Shown here: one piece after another, positions 45,691 to 57,935 of the stretch
How positions within the stretch are numbered: position 1 is the stretch's first letter
Layout: the number at the start of each line of letters is the position of its first letter
Assembly: GCF_021130785.1 (NCBI RefSeq)
Contig: NC_060211.1
Coordinates: 124,259,001 to 124,323,000 of the forward strand
DNA: 64,000 nt
Direction: 5' to 3'
Origin: Homalodisca vitripennis
Taxonomy: Eukaryota > Arthropoda > Insecta > Hemiptera > Cicadellidae
Notes under the pieces: generated by a model
Told to the model about the DNA's origin: nothing
Database searches by the model: none
The model's input: the letters and a program-made list of their open reading frames with translations, nothing else
Position numbers and translations under genes: made by a program

Positions 45691-46580
45691 CAAAAAAAAC
45701 ATACATGTGGTTATGTGGTACTGCTAGGCATGGCCTCGGCTCTAATGCTCTTGTACTCCTCTACAAGTCCCTTGTCCTCCAGCTGCTCGAGTACGCTTCA
45801 GTTGTTTGGTCTCCTTACCAAGTGGGCCTCATTGACAGACTGCAGTCCGTGCAAAATAAATTCCTTAGGTATTTGCACTGGAGAGAGCCTGATAGGCCTC
45901 TGAACTTGCTTCGGCTACATCCACTGGTCGTTAGAAGGGAGGTTGCAGATGTTGTCTTTCTTTATAAGATTCTCAACTTTGTGGTAGTCTGCCCCCCTCT
46001 TTTGGAGCGAATTGCTTTTCGTCTCCCTTCTGGCACAAGGTCGCGCCGCCTCTTCGAGCTGAGCCACTTAAACCGCAACTATCTCCAGTTCAGCTCTGTC
46101 CCAAGAATACTTCGGCTTGGCAACGAGGTGTGCAGTGAAGTAGACTTTTTCTGCAATCGACTGGGAGCTTTGAGACGTGCTGTGTTGACAGTGAGGCTGG
46201 AGACATTTGAGTCAGGGTGAGCTTGCCGAGTCCTGCACAGTATTACAATAGTTACTCCATTGTTATCTTTAATGATTTAGTCTATTACTGTTATCATTAT
46301 TGTTATTTTTGTATTATTATTTTTTATTGCTTGTTATATCACTACTTGTTATTGTTATTGCACTATTGTTATTGGTACCACATTCGTTATGTTTCACATT
46401 GTTTTCAGTTTTATCTTGTTATATCTGTTTATTTCACTATGTCGTAGGCATGGTCAATTGCTAAAACTTGATTTTTCATACAATACTTTTTTATGAGAAT
46501 TTATTACTGTTTATTACTAGTCATCTTAGGTATTGTAATTTTGCAAAATGGTTATACCGTGGGAATGTAAATAAATAAAT
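45691..46580 (+). mobile_element. 5'-truncated Jockey-like LINE, second copy
   Basis: Flanked by a near-perfect 9-bp duplication, AAAGACACA (45682-45690) and AAAGACGCA (46581-46589). The 3' region is rich in TTATTGTTATT-type words and ends in (TAAA)n (46567-46580), as in the 5829-6950 insert. The two belong to related but not identical families. Confidence 0.8.
45705..46220 (+). CDS. C-terminal fragment of Jockey-like LINE polyprotein (partial)
   Basis: Only the end of the reverse transcriptase frame is left. ALVLLYKSLVLQLLEYASVVW (thumb block) is followed by LIDRLQSVQNKFLRYL, LRLHPLVVRREVADVVFLYKIL, and PSGTRSRRLFEL, with the stop at 46218-46220. The order of blocks mirrors 5831-6463. All 171 codons are open, so the insertion is recent. 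The catalytic palm and the endonuclease are absent, so no activity is expected. Confidence 0.8.
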   Translation: MWLCGTARHGLGSNALVLLYKSLVLQLLEYASVVWSPYQVGLIDRLQSVQNKFLRYLHWREPDRPLNLLRLHPLVVRREVADVVFLYKILNFVVVCPPLLERIAFRLPSGTRSRRLFELSHLNRNYLQFSSVPRILRLGNEVCSEVDFFCNRLGALRRAVLTVRLETFESG

Positions 46581-49500
46581 AAAGACGCAAAGCCTATCTT
46601 GTTAAATTTGCTGAATCAGATTAACTCATTAGTGCCTAACTCATGAGACGTTAACTCATCAACCCTTCATCCAGGCCATCACAGCTCATCAGCCAAACCT
46701 AGTTACTTACTCTCCTTGCTTAGTCAGCCTTCAGCATTTATTATGGCTCTGCTTAGTTTATTAGCAAATCTAATCGAGCTTTCTCTATATTTATAATCAT
46801 TATTACTTAAAAATCAAAACAACCCATTACTATACGTAAACTATTTATTTGACGGGAACAACTTTATTGAACTATTTGAGTCAGGAATAATATTGTTGCA
46901 ATTGTATATGTACAATTTGTTCTCCTATAAATTGCATGTATAGACTGTAGTAGTTCATCGCATGTACAGAGATGTTAATGTTCAATTTTTTGAAATCTGA
47001 TAGTTATTATGAGGCAGGATAAACAAATTACATGTCAACTATATTTCATCAAACGTTTACCGATTGGGTGAAACACATGGGGGTGAAGACCTCTGAGGTC
47101 GTACTAATAAATACTTGGTATTGCAAAGTTTAACTATAAGTTTAATTGTTGCAAATGAAACCTACAAGCATCAGTTCTATATGTTAAAATAAAACAATAT
47201 CTTGTCACGTTGCTGCAAAAATAGAGTAATAATGAATTTAAATTATATCTGGGGTGGTGGGCCTAAGGGATCCAATGTTCTTTAGAATTTTGCCTAAGAA
47301 CTTGATCATTTACTAAAACTTCAAAATTGATTTCCCGTCATTGATTGGCTCGACATTGCAGCTTTAGTCACAACAAGGAGGGTTAGAAGACTATCACATG
47401 AACACTGAAAGTACTCGAAGTTGAAAAAGAACTTAATTTCTCCTAAACAAAATTCGCAACGGCTAATGTTATTTATCGAGACAACTTATAATCACGACAA
47501 CGAGTTCTTGTCACAAGGACTCAAAAGTTAAGCATTATTAAAAGTAAAAATCTTAATGTGTAACATGTAATATGTAACAAAAACCGAAGCCCGTTCTAAT
47601 AATCACGTTAACACGTAAGATTAACTTGCAGGAAAATCAACTAGCAAAAATACCGCTACACAATAAATAAGCACATTTTTTAACATACAGTACGTTTATC
47701 TGAGCAGGTAAGTGTTAGACCTTACGCGAGCAACTTTTATGTTCCCACTAGGCAGCTGTGCGTCTATATTTTGTAATGATAACTTTTGTGCGTGTTATGC
47801 TTAGTCTTAAGTTTTTCAACTATAATTAATTTTTTTACTTACAGCTTTCTGTTGAAAAGTACAATTTTACTGTGATCATCACCAATATGCTTTTAATTAT
47901 TATCCCTTCAGACCTTCCATGATCAATAATGAACAAAAAGCACTGGTAAGCTTGGTACTAAAAATTCCAAATATGGATTTTCACATTTCAATCAATTTTT
48001 ATTTTTAAATAATCGGTATAATATGATAATATGTGTATTTTTTAAGCATTAGGAATAATGTTAAAATATTTAATTAAAATTAAATGGCTAAAATGATTTT
48101 TAATTTTAATATTTAGATTTTTTTAAACTAAATATATTAAGAGACATCCATAACAATGTGTTAACCTTTAAATTTGTAATATAATACAAATCAACAAAAG
48201 TATTCTAACGAAATTCAACATACCCTGACATATTGAGTTGTGTTTGTCTAATAAATATCCTTTTGAAATGTTTGAGAAGAGTCAAGTTTTGGGACGGTCC
48301 ATCAAATCGAGCTTTGTGAAGCAAACACAGTTTCAAACTTTTTGTGACCTACTTGTAACTTGCACTGATTCAGCTTCAATATCTGATTTCCTTGCAAATT
48401 ACCTAATAATAGTAAACTTTTAAGAGCGCGAAATATTTTGTAAGCATCAAGCGAGCTGTTGGTACTATATATAAAAAATCAATCCTAGTTTTGAAATGGA
48501 CCGCCTAATGAATTTAAGGAATGAAATCAATTAAAATTGTTTGGCTCTTGTACAATAAATTAGGTACAAAGTTTGTTTTTAGAAAAAGGTATTTGCATCG
48601 TTAATGTCAAAGCAATAATAGTGCTAATAAGGCAACTTAGACCTTTTATTAGTTAGTCAGATTGTTCAATAACCAATGAACATATTTATAAACTGATGTG
48701 GTTAGAAAATCTGTTTGAACATCACTTTTAATGATTTTAAGAATTAAAGTAGTTTGTTTAGCATATCTATTACTCACAAGATATCTGAACCTCAAAATAC
48801 AGCTCACAGAGATTTCTTTTCGATACTGGGGTAGTAAATACAGTTAATAAATTCTTTTAAAATCGTGTGCATATTTTTGGTTTTTGTAGCGAAGTAACAT
48901 GCAGGTTGAACAGTTCTTTAATTTATCAATATTTAGTTACAGTCAACAGTTTTATATATAACAAGTAACATTTCTTTCCTGTGATTCAGTTAGTTTGAAG
49001 TTCAAATGTTGATATAAAATTTCCATACAGACAGAAAAATATAAAATATTATAAATTATATAATAAAATTATATTATAAAATATAAAAATTACATTAATT
49101 GTTTTCATGTTACACGACAGTAATGGAAATTTTACAGTCAAATATCATTCTACATATAGTAGGAAAAAAATAAATACTCAAATGATATATATCGAGAAAT
49201 TTTAAATGTCTCCAGAGACACGCAAAGGGTCCCCCTTTACCCTGTTCTAGGAGGGGGGAGGGGAGCAGTGGTAGGGTGCAAGCGTGCACTCGATTATTCA
49301 TAATAATTTAAAACACCCGCAATGCAACATTAAACTTTTCTATATTCGGACTATGTTGTGTAAAGCTTAAGGGTTAGATAATATCACAACAGATCAGTTT
49401 AGTTGTTGGTAAAGTAAATTTTATTTTGTTTTGTGTGTCTCCCAAAAAGAGGAATTTGTATAGATAATAAAGTTATACACACTGATTATTAGTGGATATA

Positions 49501-50707
49501 TTAAAGCGTATATTATTTTGATTTTTTATTTTAAAAATGGAATTTATTGAGTTTAAATCTGTATTGTAGAATTGAGTAACTGACAACCGTGCTGATAAAT
49601 TCAGATGTACAACCGAGAAAAGAATGCCTGTAGGCTCTAGCCACCAGTTTTTAATTTTCCAGCCGATCTCCTCGTCTGAGATAAACTGGGAAGCTGACTG
49701 TCAACTGTGGCTTACATTTACGATAATTGTGTTTATATAACGTGCAGGATTATAGATTTAACTGAACGAAACTGAGTAATTATTTTTAACTGATAAATTA
49801 ACTCTGAGATAAATTACGTTAACTTAAATTATGAATTAATATAGGACTTTAAATGACATTATGAAGTTGAAGATTATTTAATCATTTTACAAGGTAATAT
49901 TTGAACACTAAACATACTTTTATATGAAGATATGTATAAATTAATATATATTGTATTATTATATCACGGCGTATTAAATTTTTACTCTAGCATTGTTTGG
50001 TAATAATGTTTATGGACAAAGTTAAATGAACACTAAGGATTATAAAATAGTAAATCATTCAATATAACTTCAACTTTCTTCAAAAAGTTATGACAGAAAG
50101 TTTGCAGGGTTAAAACACAGCACAGACCTGTGGCACGTCGTGTCGCAGTAGATACTGTTTTGTAATCTCATCCCATACGCTGCTTCTGTTATGATTTTGT
50201 GTGTGTTTTATTTATATCAAAATATTTGGTTTTAGTATAAAGTATTTCTTTACGTTAAAGTTTTTAAGTAAATGCCAAGGAATTTCAAATTGCGTATTAA
50301 GTAATTTCCCAACACGAAATCTGCCTTAGACATTTACACTGAGATTGTGTTATACCAAATTGGACTAAATAACAAGCCACAACACAAATTCATAATAATT
50401 CATTTAAATTATTAAAAACTATATTTATATTTTAATACATGTAGGTTTAGAAAATAATATTGAACAAACAGCTCTGTAACAGACTGCTTGTTGTTAAACT
50501 TTCGAGGTTTAATTCATTGTAAGTTAATTTTAACCTTCATCAAAACTTGGTGTGACACGATTGATTTCTTTCTAAAGAAAATTTTATCTATCTTTTTCAT
50601 GTAAAGCTAGGTTGTGTTTTCGTATATAATCCAAATAGTCTCTCTTCTCCCGAGCTAAATGTAGATTGACTCAGCCCTATATAGACGTCAGCCTTATCTA
50701 AACGAGA
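46581..50707. other. AT-rich stretch without recognised gene
   Basis: About 4.1 kb. Open frames such as 48238-48423 carry no motif. A guanine-rich patch at 49248-49267 stands out from its surroundings. Confidence 0.4.
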
Positions 50708-51060
50708 ATGAGTTCTATGATGGTGCACGTCAAACTTTTAGACTTTAGAGCTCGTTCCCAGCACACAGGCATATGCCTTTGCTGGGAACATATTTCACTT
50801 ACAAGTTATGTACATAAATATTGTTTACTGTGTGAAATAAAGTTTCTCATTTCTCAGTTTCTCATTTCAAACCATGTAATTTGGCTGAGCATCAGTAAAG
50901 TCTATCACACAGTAAGCTGAAACACCTTTTTCGTATGGTGTAGGGATGGGAACATTTGTTTTTTGTATGGCTGTATGTTTCTCTATCTTTCCGTAGGGAA
51001 CTTGAGAACGAAATGAGCTACAGACTTTACTTTGCTTACAACCTCACGTTGTGGGGACGT
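50708..51060 (+). repeat. Dispersed repeat family F, copy 1
   Basis: Shares with 52270-52480 and 57745-57935 the order TCTATGATGNTGCA, then GAGCATCANT-like, then TCTNTCTNTCCGTAGGNNA, and ATGAGCTACAGA. Divergence is high. It also contains a compact hairpin at 50755-50789 (TTCCCAGCA, AGGCATATGCCT, TGCTGGGAA). No coding potential. Confidence 0.55.
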
Positions 51061-52269
51061 ACTTCTAACTTGTATTGTTGTAAGTTCAGAGGAAGCCACA
51101 AGTCGGTATGCTAGTATCGATATTGTTTAAGTTTTCCCTATTTCGATAGTCGTCTTGAATGTTTTTGCAATTTGTAATAGGTACATTTAAAAATAAATAT
51201 TGCATTAGGAGTGTTTAAATGCAATAATCAGCTCTTATTCTGCTACTTTTTGTTTTTTTTATAATTCTTTTATCGTGTTATTGTTGCTAATTTGTTTTAT
51301 GTTTTGGTAGTTTTATTAATTTTAAGTATCTTGAGCCCAAACACAGATGGTCCCGAGAGCACGTTTTATATGTGAATGTTCGACAATAAATATAACCAGG
51401 ATTTCGCCTAAACATTGAATTTAAGTTAGTTATCTATGTATGCAATCGTATTTAAATGCAGTATATCCTTTGTTACAGTTAGAGGCACATGTTAGTAGGT
51501 AGTTTCAAAAATCGAGTTATCTTGAAAATAGTTCAATTGACTGATTCCTGTATAAGTGGTTGCATTTTCTAAAATTATTCCGCAATGTGCCCAATTTTAT
51601 TAACTTTTCCAATGTAATCATTTCACTGCTTCTAATGTATATGAGTTTATTTAAAGTGTAAACCCATATTGTAATACAATAATGAAATAAAAATAGTGTT
51701 TGGGTGATTGTTGGAGAGTTCAACACATGTTTGACATATTTGCTTATTCACTGGTTCATTGATTGCCAATTTCGCTGCTCACACCTTGAGTAAAGAGAGC
51801 CCGAGAGAATACGAGAGCTCGTTATGTAGTTGTACAGTTTAACTCTGCTGTGGGTTTTATAACTGGTTCACATGAATGTTTTAGTCTCTCGTGACATTAC
51901 AATTGGATGTCACATTTAATACTTATTACTTACTAATGGCCAGATTTAAAAACATAGAAAACTTTACATTCAGGAAATTTCAAGATTTATTGGAAAATAA
52001 CCTTTTTGCATTTAAAACGTATAAACAAATCTAAACACAAAGGTAAATTTTGAAAAATTACTATTTTCTGCCCACTCTATATATTTGGGAGCTTTCTCTC
52101 CCACGTTTGGTAAATTTCAGTTTGTGACACAGTGTATCGTTCTGAAATTAGAAAACATCTGGCCAATGCAAATCATACAAATTGTATTGAAACAATATAT
52201 ATTGAGAAACATTTCATCTGTTGTGTTACATCTTCAAACTGTGTGTGAAATTGTTGCTATAGACAAGAT
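51061..52269. other. Non-coding stretch
   Basis: No gene or repeat recognised. Confidence 0.4.
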
Positions 52270-52480
52270 AAGTTCTATGATGTTGCATGGCCAACACAAC
52301 AATGGAATTTGGGTGAGCATTATTGAAGGCTATGGATCATCAGGTGTACAGTTTCTCGTTTGCCTGACGGAGGGGATGTAACATTTTCTTTATAATTGCC
52401 CGTCTTTCTAATTGTCAACAGGACATCTCTACGATGAAATAACGTATAGATTTGTAACTTTGCATGTAACCTCAGTTTTC
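52270..52480 (+). repeat. Dispersed repeat family F, copy 2
   Basis: Contains TCTATGATGTTGCATGGCCA and AGGACATCTCTACGATGAAA, followed by CGTATAGATTTGTAACTTTG. It aligns with copies 1 and 3. Confidence 0.55.
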
Positions 52481-54228
52481 TAAGTCTGCTACGCAAAATG
52501 TAATGTAGCATACTCCTATCCTGTATATGTATACAAAGAATAGGTTGCAATAACATTGAAATAAAAATGTCAAGTGATATAGTTTTGCCAAAACTAATTA
52601 ACGCAATTTAGAAACTGGTAATTTTATAATGCTTTCGAGGAAAGTAGTTTTTAATCATTATTGAATACAAAGGTTTTAATGTGTCATTGCAATTTATTTT
52701 ATGTAATGGCTAACTTAATCATAAAATGTGTGGCCCGTGTACTTTAGTTTTAGGGTGTATGTCCGGTGAATTCCATTAACATATAACTTAAATATTCAAA
52801 TATTAATATACTCGTATGTATATGCCGATAAAATATATGATCTTATGGGTATTTTACATTTACAATTTGAGTGCTTTGAATTTTTTACCTAACCCAATCA
52901 AGCAGGAAAAAAGATATTCCCAAATCATTTTCCATTACAAAAACTCAATAAATAACAAACATCTCAGCATTGCAACATTTCAATATTTTTTTGTTTTTTC
53001 TATTTTTTCCTACTACATTTTTTTAGTTCATTAAGATAAAAAAACGTTATATTTTTCTTTAATTACACAAACATTTTATAAAGAAATGTAATTTTGAAAG
53101 ATAATGGACATATGACTAAATAAGATTTGAGGTTAAGATGAACAATTTTTGTGTCTTCTGTTGTTACAATAAATATACAGGTATATCCATGCCATTGAAA
53201 TTTTAAAATATAAATCAGAGAAAAGTTATACATTTTATTTTTTTTAATTATTTGTTATATTTGTGTGTTAGCCTTCTAAATATTTCTACATACTAGGTAT
53301 TTTGTCAATAGAAGAAACATTCGAGATGTTGAAAGTTTCAATATCAAGAAAGCTAACTGTTCATTATATATTCTGGTTAAAAGCTATTAAAATTAGTTAA
53401 ATGCAGTGTACTTTAGTTTAAAATTAATCCGTGATAAGTAAGGAGATTATGCTACTGGATAATGCAAACACAGTTTAATACTGTTAGACACTATAATGCA
53501 ATATATTGTCCTGCATTATTGAAGACTCCATATTATAAGAATTAAATGAAATTAAAACGAGTAAGAGAAAATGCTCAGTTTAATCCTTCAAAGCTGATTT
53601 ATGTGATTAAACAAAATCCTTCACATTCCACATAGTGCACAAATATTGGCGTGGTTTTACTCAAGCCTCTGCCTTTTCTACTGGTTTTTTTACGGCAATC
53701 TTAATCGCAACTGTTTTTAAGTATTAATTATAATAAATGTAACAATGAATTTCATAAAACAAACTACTATATTGTAATATTTCTTATTGCACTATATTAG
53801 AATAATCGGTATTGTATTCCATAAACAAGTTCATAAGTAATAAACCAATACAATGAGGAAGTGAAGGATCCGAAAGGAAGTAACAAAATAACTATCGTAA
53901 AGACGTACAGACGGACGGAATGCACTTTTACCTTTCTTTCAAGAGTTAATTCACAGACGAACGGAAAACGACACGTTTTTTAAAAGGCAATGCGTGATTG
54001 GCTTCTTGATAATACAATTTTTATTGTTTATATACATAAGAGAAATGTAACAATCTTAGTGACTATAAACTTCAAATGTTTAATCTGCAATAAATCGTAC
54101 AAGCCAAAGTTGTGCTAAAACTATGTTAGATATACAGCTCTTACGGATTTCTTTCGAAATAGTTCACCATTCGAGTAGTTTTTTATGTAAGAATAGATTC
54201 TATTTTTTTCTATTGATGAATACATTTG
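52481..54228. other. AT-rich stretch without recognised feature
   Basis: Open frame 52816-53034 is lysine/phenylalanine/isoleucine-rich, as expected of AT-rich noise. No partner repeats. Confidence 0.4.
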
Positions 54229-54780
54229 GTAAGACATACGTAATTATTAGTATAACAAAATTCATAGAATCAATGTACAGATAGTTGCTGGAAAGGAAGT
54301 CTTATAATACAATTCGAAACAAACATCCTCCGGATGTAAGTGGATACGCACATCCGCCCAGACACTGATGATGAAAAAAACAGGAAATGCTTGTTTAAGC
54401 ACTGGCACTCCCGATCGTGGCTTATCGAATACACTCCTCGACTTTCTGCCTCTCCCTCGTTGTTCCTGATTTTTTATGTTGCCCCCGCCAGCTCTACTGG
54501 CCACGCCTATGCCAAATCCCTCCATCATAATTGGTAAGTACCAATTTTTCATATCAGCATGGCTGTCCCTTACATCGTCGCGTGATTTTTAGAAATAAGC
54601 ATTTCTGCGGCTTAAACAAGCATTTCCTGTTTGTTCATCATCGGTGTCTGGGCGGATGTGCGTATCCACTTACACCCGGAGGATGTTTGTTTCGAATTGT
54701 AATACAAGACTTCCTTTCCAGCAACTATCTGTACATTGATTCTATGAATTTTGTTATACTAATAATTACATATGTCTTAC
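54229..54780. repeat. Long inverted repeat (fold-back), ~171-bp arms
   Basis: Left arm 54229-54400 and right arm 54610-54780 are reverse complements with only about ten differences, around a 209-base unpaired centre. The arm ends read GTAAGACATA and its complement. No clear target duplication flanks them. The centre is richer in GC and is open on both strands; it includes GTAAGT at 54534-54539 on the plus strand, a good splice donor. Transcription in either direction would give a long, nearly perfect duplex. Confidence 0.92.
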
Positions 54781-55047
54781 AATTTTAAATTTGAATGTAA
54801 TAACATAAAATACGATATATTGGGGGAAAGTATTGGCAACATAAGAAAATAAAACAATGTAAAGAATTTAATTCGTTTAGAAAAATCATACGAAAAACTT
54901 TAGACCAATTTGAAGTCCAGTTATAACTAATCCTAGATAACTTTGCTTTTATTTTGCTAATACTCATCTTTTAGCACTTAAAAGGCACTTAAGATATACT
55001 TAATTAATATAGTATATAATTATAACATTTGAACAAAGAGAGACTTA
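54781..55047. other. Short non-coding gap
   Basis: Nothing recognised between the fold-back and the mariner-type element; TA at 55046-55047 is the target duplication of the latter. Confidence 0.4.
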
Positions 55048-57369
55048 TACAGGTGTGTCCCAGCAACCATTCGAACAAACTTTGCCACATTGGTTCAGCA
55101 GGCCAAAAACTAACAAATAATGCAATAATAACAGGTTGCTCCCTATTTCACTTCGTTTAGCGTCTGTCTGTCTATATGTGTTTTTTGGGAAGAAATTACT
55201 ACTCAAACACCACTTAAGATACAGAATTCAAACTTAACAGTTATGTTAACCTAGTGTTGGGCCTGTTCAGTGAAAAAAATAAAAACAAATATCTCATTGC
55301 ATTTCCAAAAATGGCGGCCGTTCAAAATTTTCAAATTGCATTAAGCTTTGAAACGGCAACTTTGACAACAAATTCACCAGGATAACTTTTTTTAGACATA
55401 TTTTATTACCAATTCAAACATTTTTGTTTCAAAATAGATTGAATAACAAATAACTGAGTTACCGCACCAAACGTAAAAACAGGTTAAATCCATGCATTTG
55501 CAAGTACATACAACAATGTAGTGGATTATTTTACGAATAAACTTTTTAAGGTTCTTTATTAAAATACTGAACAATTATTATAACCTAAAAAAAAATATTA
55601 CTATCATTTTTGTTCCATTTACAGTAATCAGTGTTACACACACACACAAATAAACTATTCACAATGCTCTTAAAAAAAACAAATAGCATAATATTACATG
55701 AAAAAACAGCTGACCAACAATCAGCAACCAAATCAGGTGTTTAAATGAAGAAAAAACCTAATAAACAAACTATCAAGACATTGTTGAGCAAGTCTATGTT
55801 TTGAACGTGATTGTCACTGTTTGAATGTTCTGTTCTTCTTTGTAATTCCTGTTAGTTTTTCCTGTTAATTTAAATTTCTTTTATTACTTTTTTTCTTGTA
55901 CGATATGAACCGTTTATTTTTGAAGAGTATGCTGACATTCACTTTGTGTACGGACTTGCTGGAGGCAATGCCAGATTAGCTAGCAGATTGTACAGACACG
56001 CGCTTTCCAGATGAGCTGCACCCAGTTCATAGCGTCTTCAGTGCCGTTTCATATTCGTCTTAGGGAAACTGGACATTTGAAAAATAATGTTAGTAGAACG
56101 GATAAAATCCGTACGGACTGTTGATTTGAAGAATAGGTTTTATTATTCGTAGAAGAAAACCCTTCCACCAGCGTTCGCGCTATTGCTCATAACTTGGATG
56201 TATGCAAAAGTTCTGTGTGGAAAGTGTTAAATGAAGAACGTTTGTGCCCTTACAGACATCAAAAAGTACAAGCCTTAGAACCTGCAGATTTTCCTCTCAG
56301 GGTAGACTGCTCTCATTGGTTCCTTCACAAATTAGTTGATGAACCCGATTTTTTAAGGTATGTTCTCTTTACTGACGAAGCTTCATTTACTCGAGATGGC
56401 ATATTTAATAGCCCGAAACAGCCATTTATGGGCTGAAGAGAACCCTCATGAAATTGTGTAACGTAAGTTTCAGCACAAATTTTCTGTCAATATCTGGGCT
56501 GGAATAGTAGAACGGATATTTGATTGGGCCACACATTATACCAAACAGACTGAACGGACCTACTTATGAAAGTTTTTTTGAGGGAAATCTTACCTGAGCT
56601 GTTGGAACATGTTCCTATTGAAACTAGACAAAGAATGTGGTTCCAACACGATGGAGCACCGGGCCCACTTTTCCCTGATTGCTAGAAGTGTATGGAGATC
56701 GTTGGATTGGGACGTGGAGGTCCCGTCCCTTGGCCTCCACGGTCACCTGACCTCATACCCATTGATTTATACTTGTGGGGACACATGAAGCAATTAGGTT
56801 TGGGTATACCACTCCCATACAGAATGAAATGGATCTAGTAGCTAGAGTTGTTGAGTCTGCTGCAGTTATTCAAGACAGTAATCCTTTTGAAGGGGTGAGA
56901 GAATCGTGCTTACGACGCTTCAGAATCTGCAACGAGTTACAAGGACACCACTTTGAGCAACGATTATGAAAGTTTTACAGTAATGTAATCATTGATTTCT
57001 TAATAAAAAATATCATATTCAATAAAATTTTTCAAACACATTGAATTAATTACGCTGTTTCACACAATTGCCATTTAAGAGACCCCATATACCCAACCAT
57101 ATACGTAGCCCTATTAACCTTTTTTTTAAGATTTAAAAACCAGGATTCACAATGGGTTAAGAATTTTTTTAAATTTACCTTAAAACAAATTTCAAGAAAT
57201 AAATATTAAATTCAACTTTTGAGTAGTAATTTTTTTCCCAAAAACACATACAGACAGACAGACGCTAAACGAAGCGAAATAGGGCACCTGTTATATGCAT
57301 TATTTGTTAGTTTTGGCCTGCTGAAACAACGTGGCAAAGTTTGTTCGAATGGTTGCTGGACACCCTGTA
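55048..57369 (+). mobile_element. Mariner/Tc1-type transposon (DUF4817 group), 2.3 kb
   Basis: Inverted repeats of about 150-165 bp: left from 55048 (TACAGGTGTGTCCCAGCAAC) to about 55208, right from about 57220 to 57369 (its complement begins TACAGGGTGTCCAGCAACC). TA lies on both sides (55046-55047 and 57370-57371), the target site of this superfamily. It carries one broken transposase on the plus strand. The two end repeats differ by single bases and small gaps, which points to moderate age. Confidence 0.9.
55903..56969 (+). pseudogene. DUF4817/DDE_3 mariner-type transposase, degenerate
   Basis: The N-terminal helix-turn-helix part starts FEEYADIHFVYGLAGGNARLAS (about 55912-55977, DUF4817 type). 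The second DNA-binding part reads LDVCKSSVWKVLNEERL (from 56194). The catalytic part has FTDEASFTRDG (first Asp), QHDGAP (second Asp, about 56647-56660), RGGPVPWPPRSP, and SPDLIPIDLYLWGHMK, where the third acidic residue is Asp. The C-terminal region resumes at 56775 in a shifted frame (TTPIQNEMDLVARVVESAA) and stops at 56967-56969. At least five shifts or stops break it (near 56010, 56434, 56530-56570, 56660 and 56790). This type is widespread in insect genomes. Confidence 0.82.
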
Positions 57370-57744
57370 TAAAGGTAGTGGTACTCTGAATTCATCTTAA
57401 TTGAGGCGTCTATAATTAATGAAATGCAGTAGCAGTTGTATTATAATTCAAGCAGGAAGTGCTCATTTCCTACAGATTGGAGACAATTTCCGGTCTCTTC
57501 TGGAGTTACAGTCACTGATAGCAATAAATTTGGTAACGTCGGTGATCTTTTTTCTGGAGATAGGAATATACATTATAATACATACATTGAAAAGTTCTAT
57601 CACATATATTTTATAGCACACATGTATAAACTTATGAGCCATGATATTTCGAGAAAGATATGATCTGTAGACATTTCATTTTGCATTACAAATTGTTGCA
57701 TAAACTTTTTCTGCTAACATTTCTGCTTATAAAATAAGGAGTTA
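57370..57744. other. Non-coding stretch
   Basis: Overlapping open frames at 57419-57616 and 57436-57663 show no motif. Confidence 0.35.
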
Positions 57745-57935
57745 TATTATGGTGCATATCCAACCATGGAAATTGCCTGAGCGCCATTGAAACTTGTCAC
57801 TCAGTACGCTGACACAGATTCTCATTTCTCTGTTGGGGGGATATAATAATTTCTTTTCTGCAAGATATTCCGTCTATCTGTCCGCAGGACATGTCGAATG
57901 TGAAATGAGATATAGACATTCAAATTCAGAATGCG
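57745..57935 (+). repeat. Dispersed repeat family F, copy 3
   Basis: TATGGTGCATATCCAAC, then CTATCTGTCCGCAGGACATG, then AATGAGATATAGACATTCAA; aligns with copies 1 and 2. Confidence 0.55.

Noticed and set aside
54340..54537. 65-codon plus-strand frame ending at a GTAAGT donor
   Set aside because: Half of it lies in the inverted-repeat arm and no domain is visible; kept only as a remark on the fold-back.
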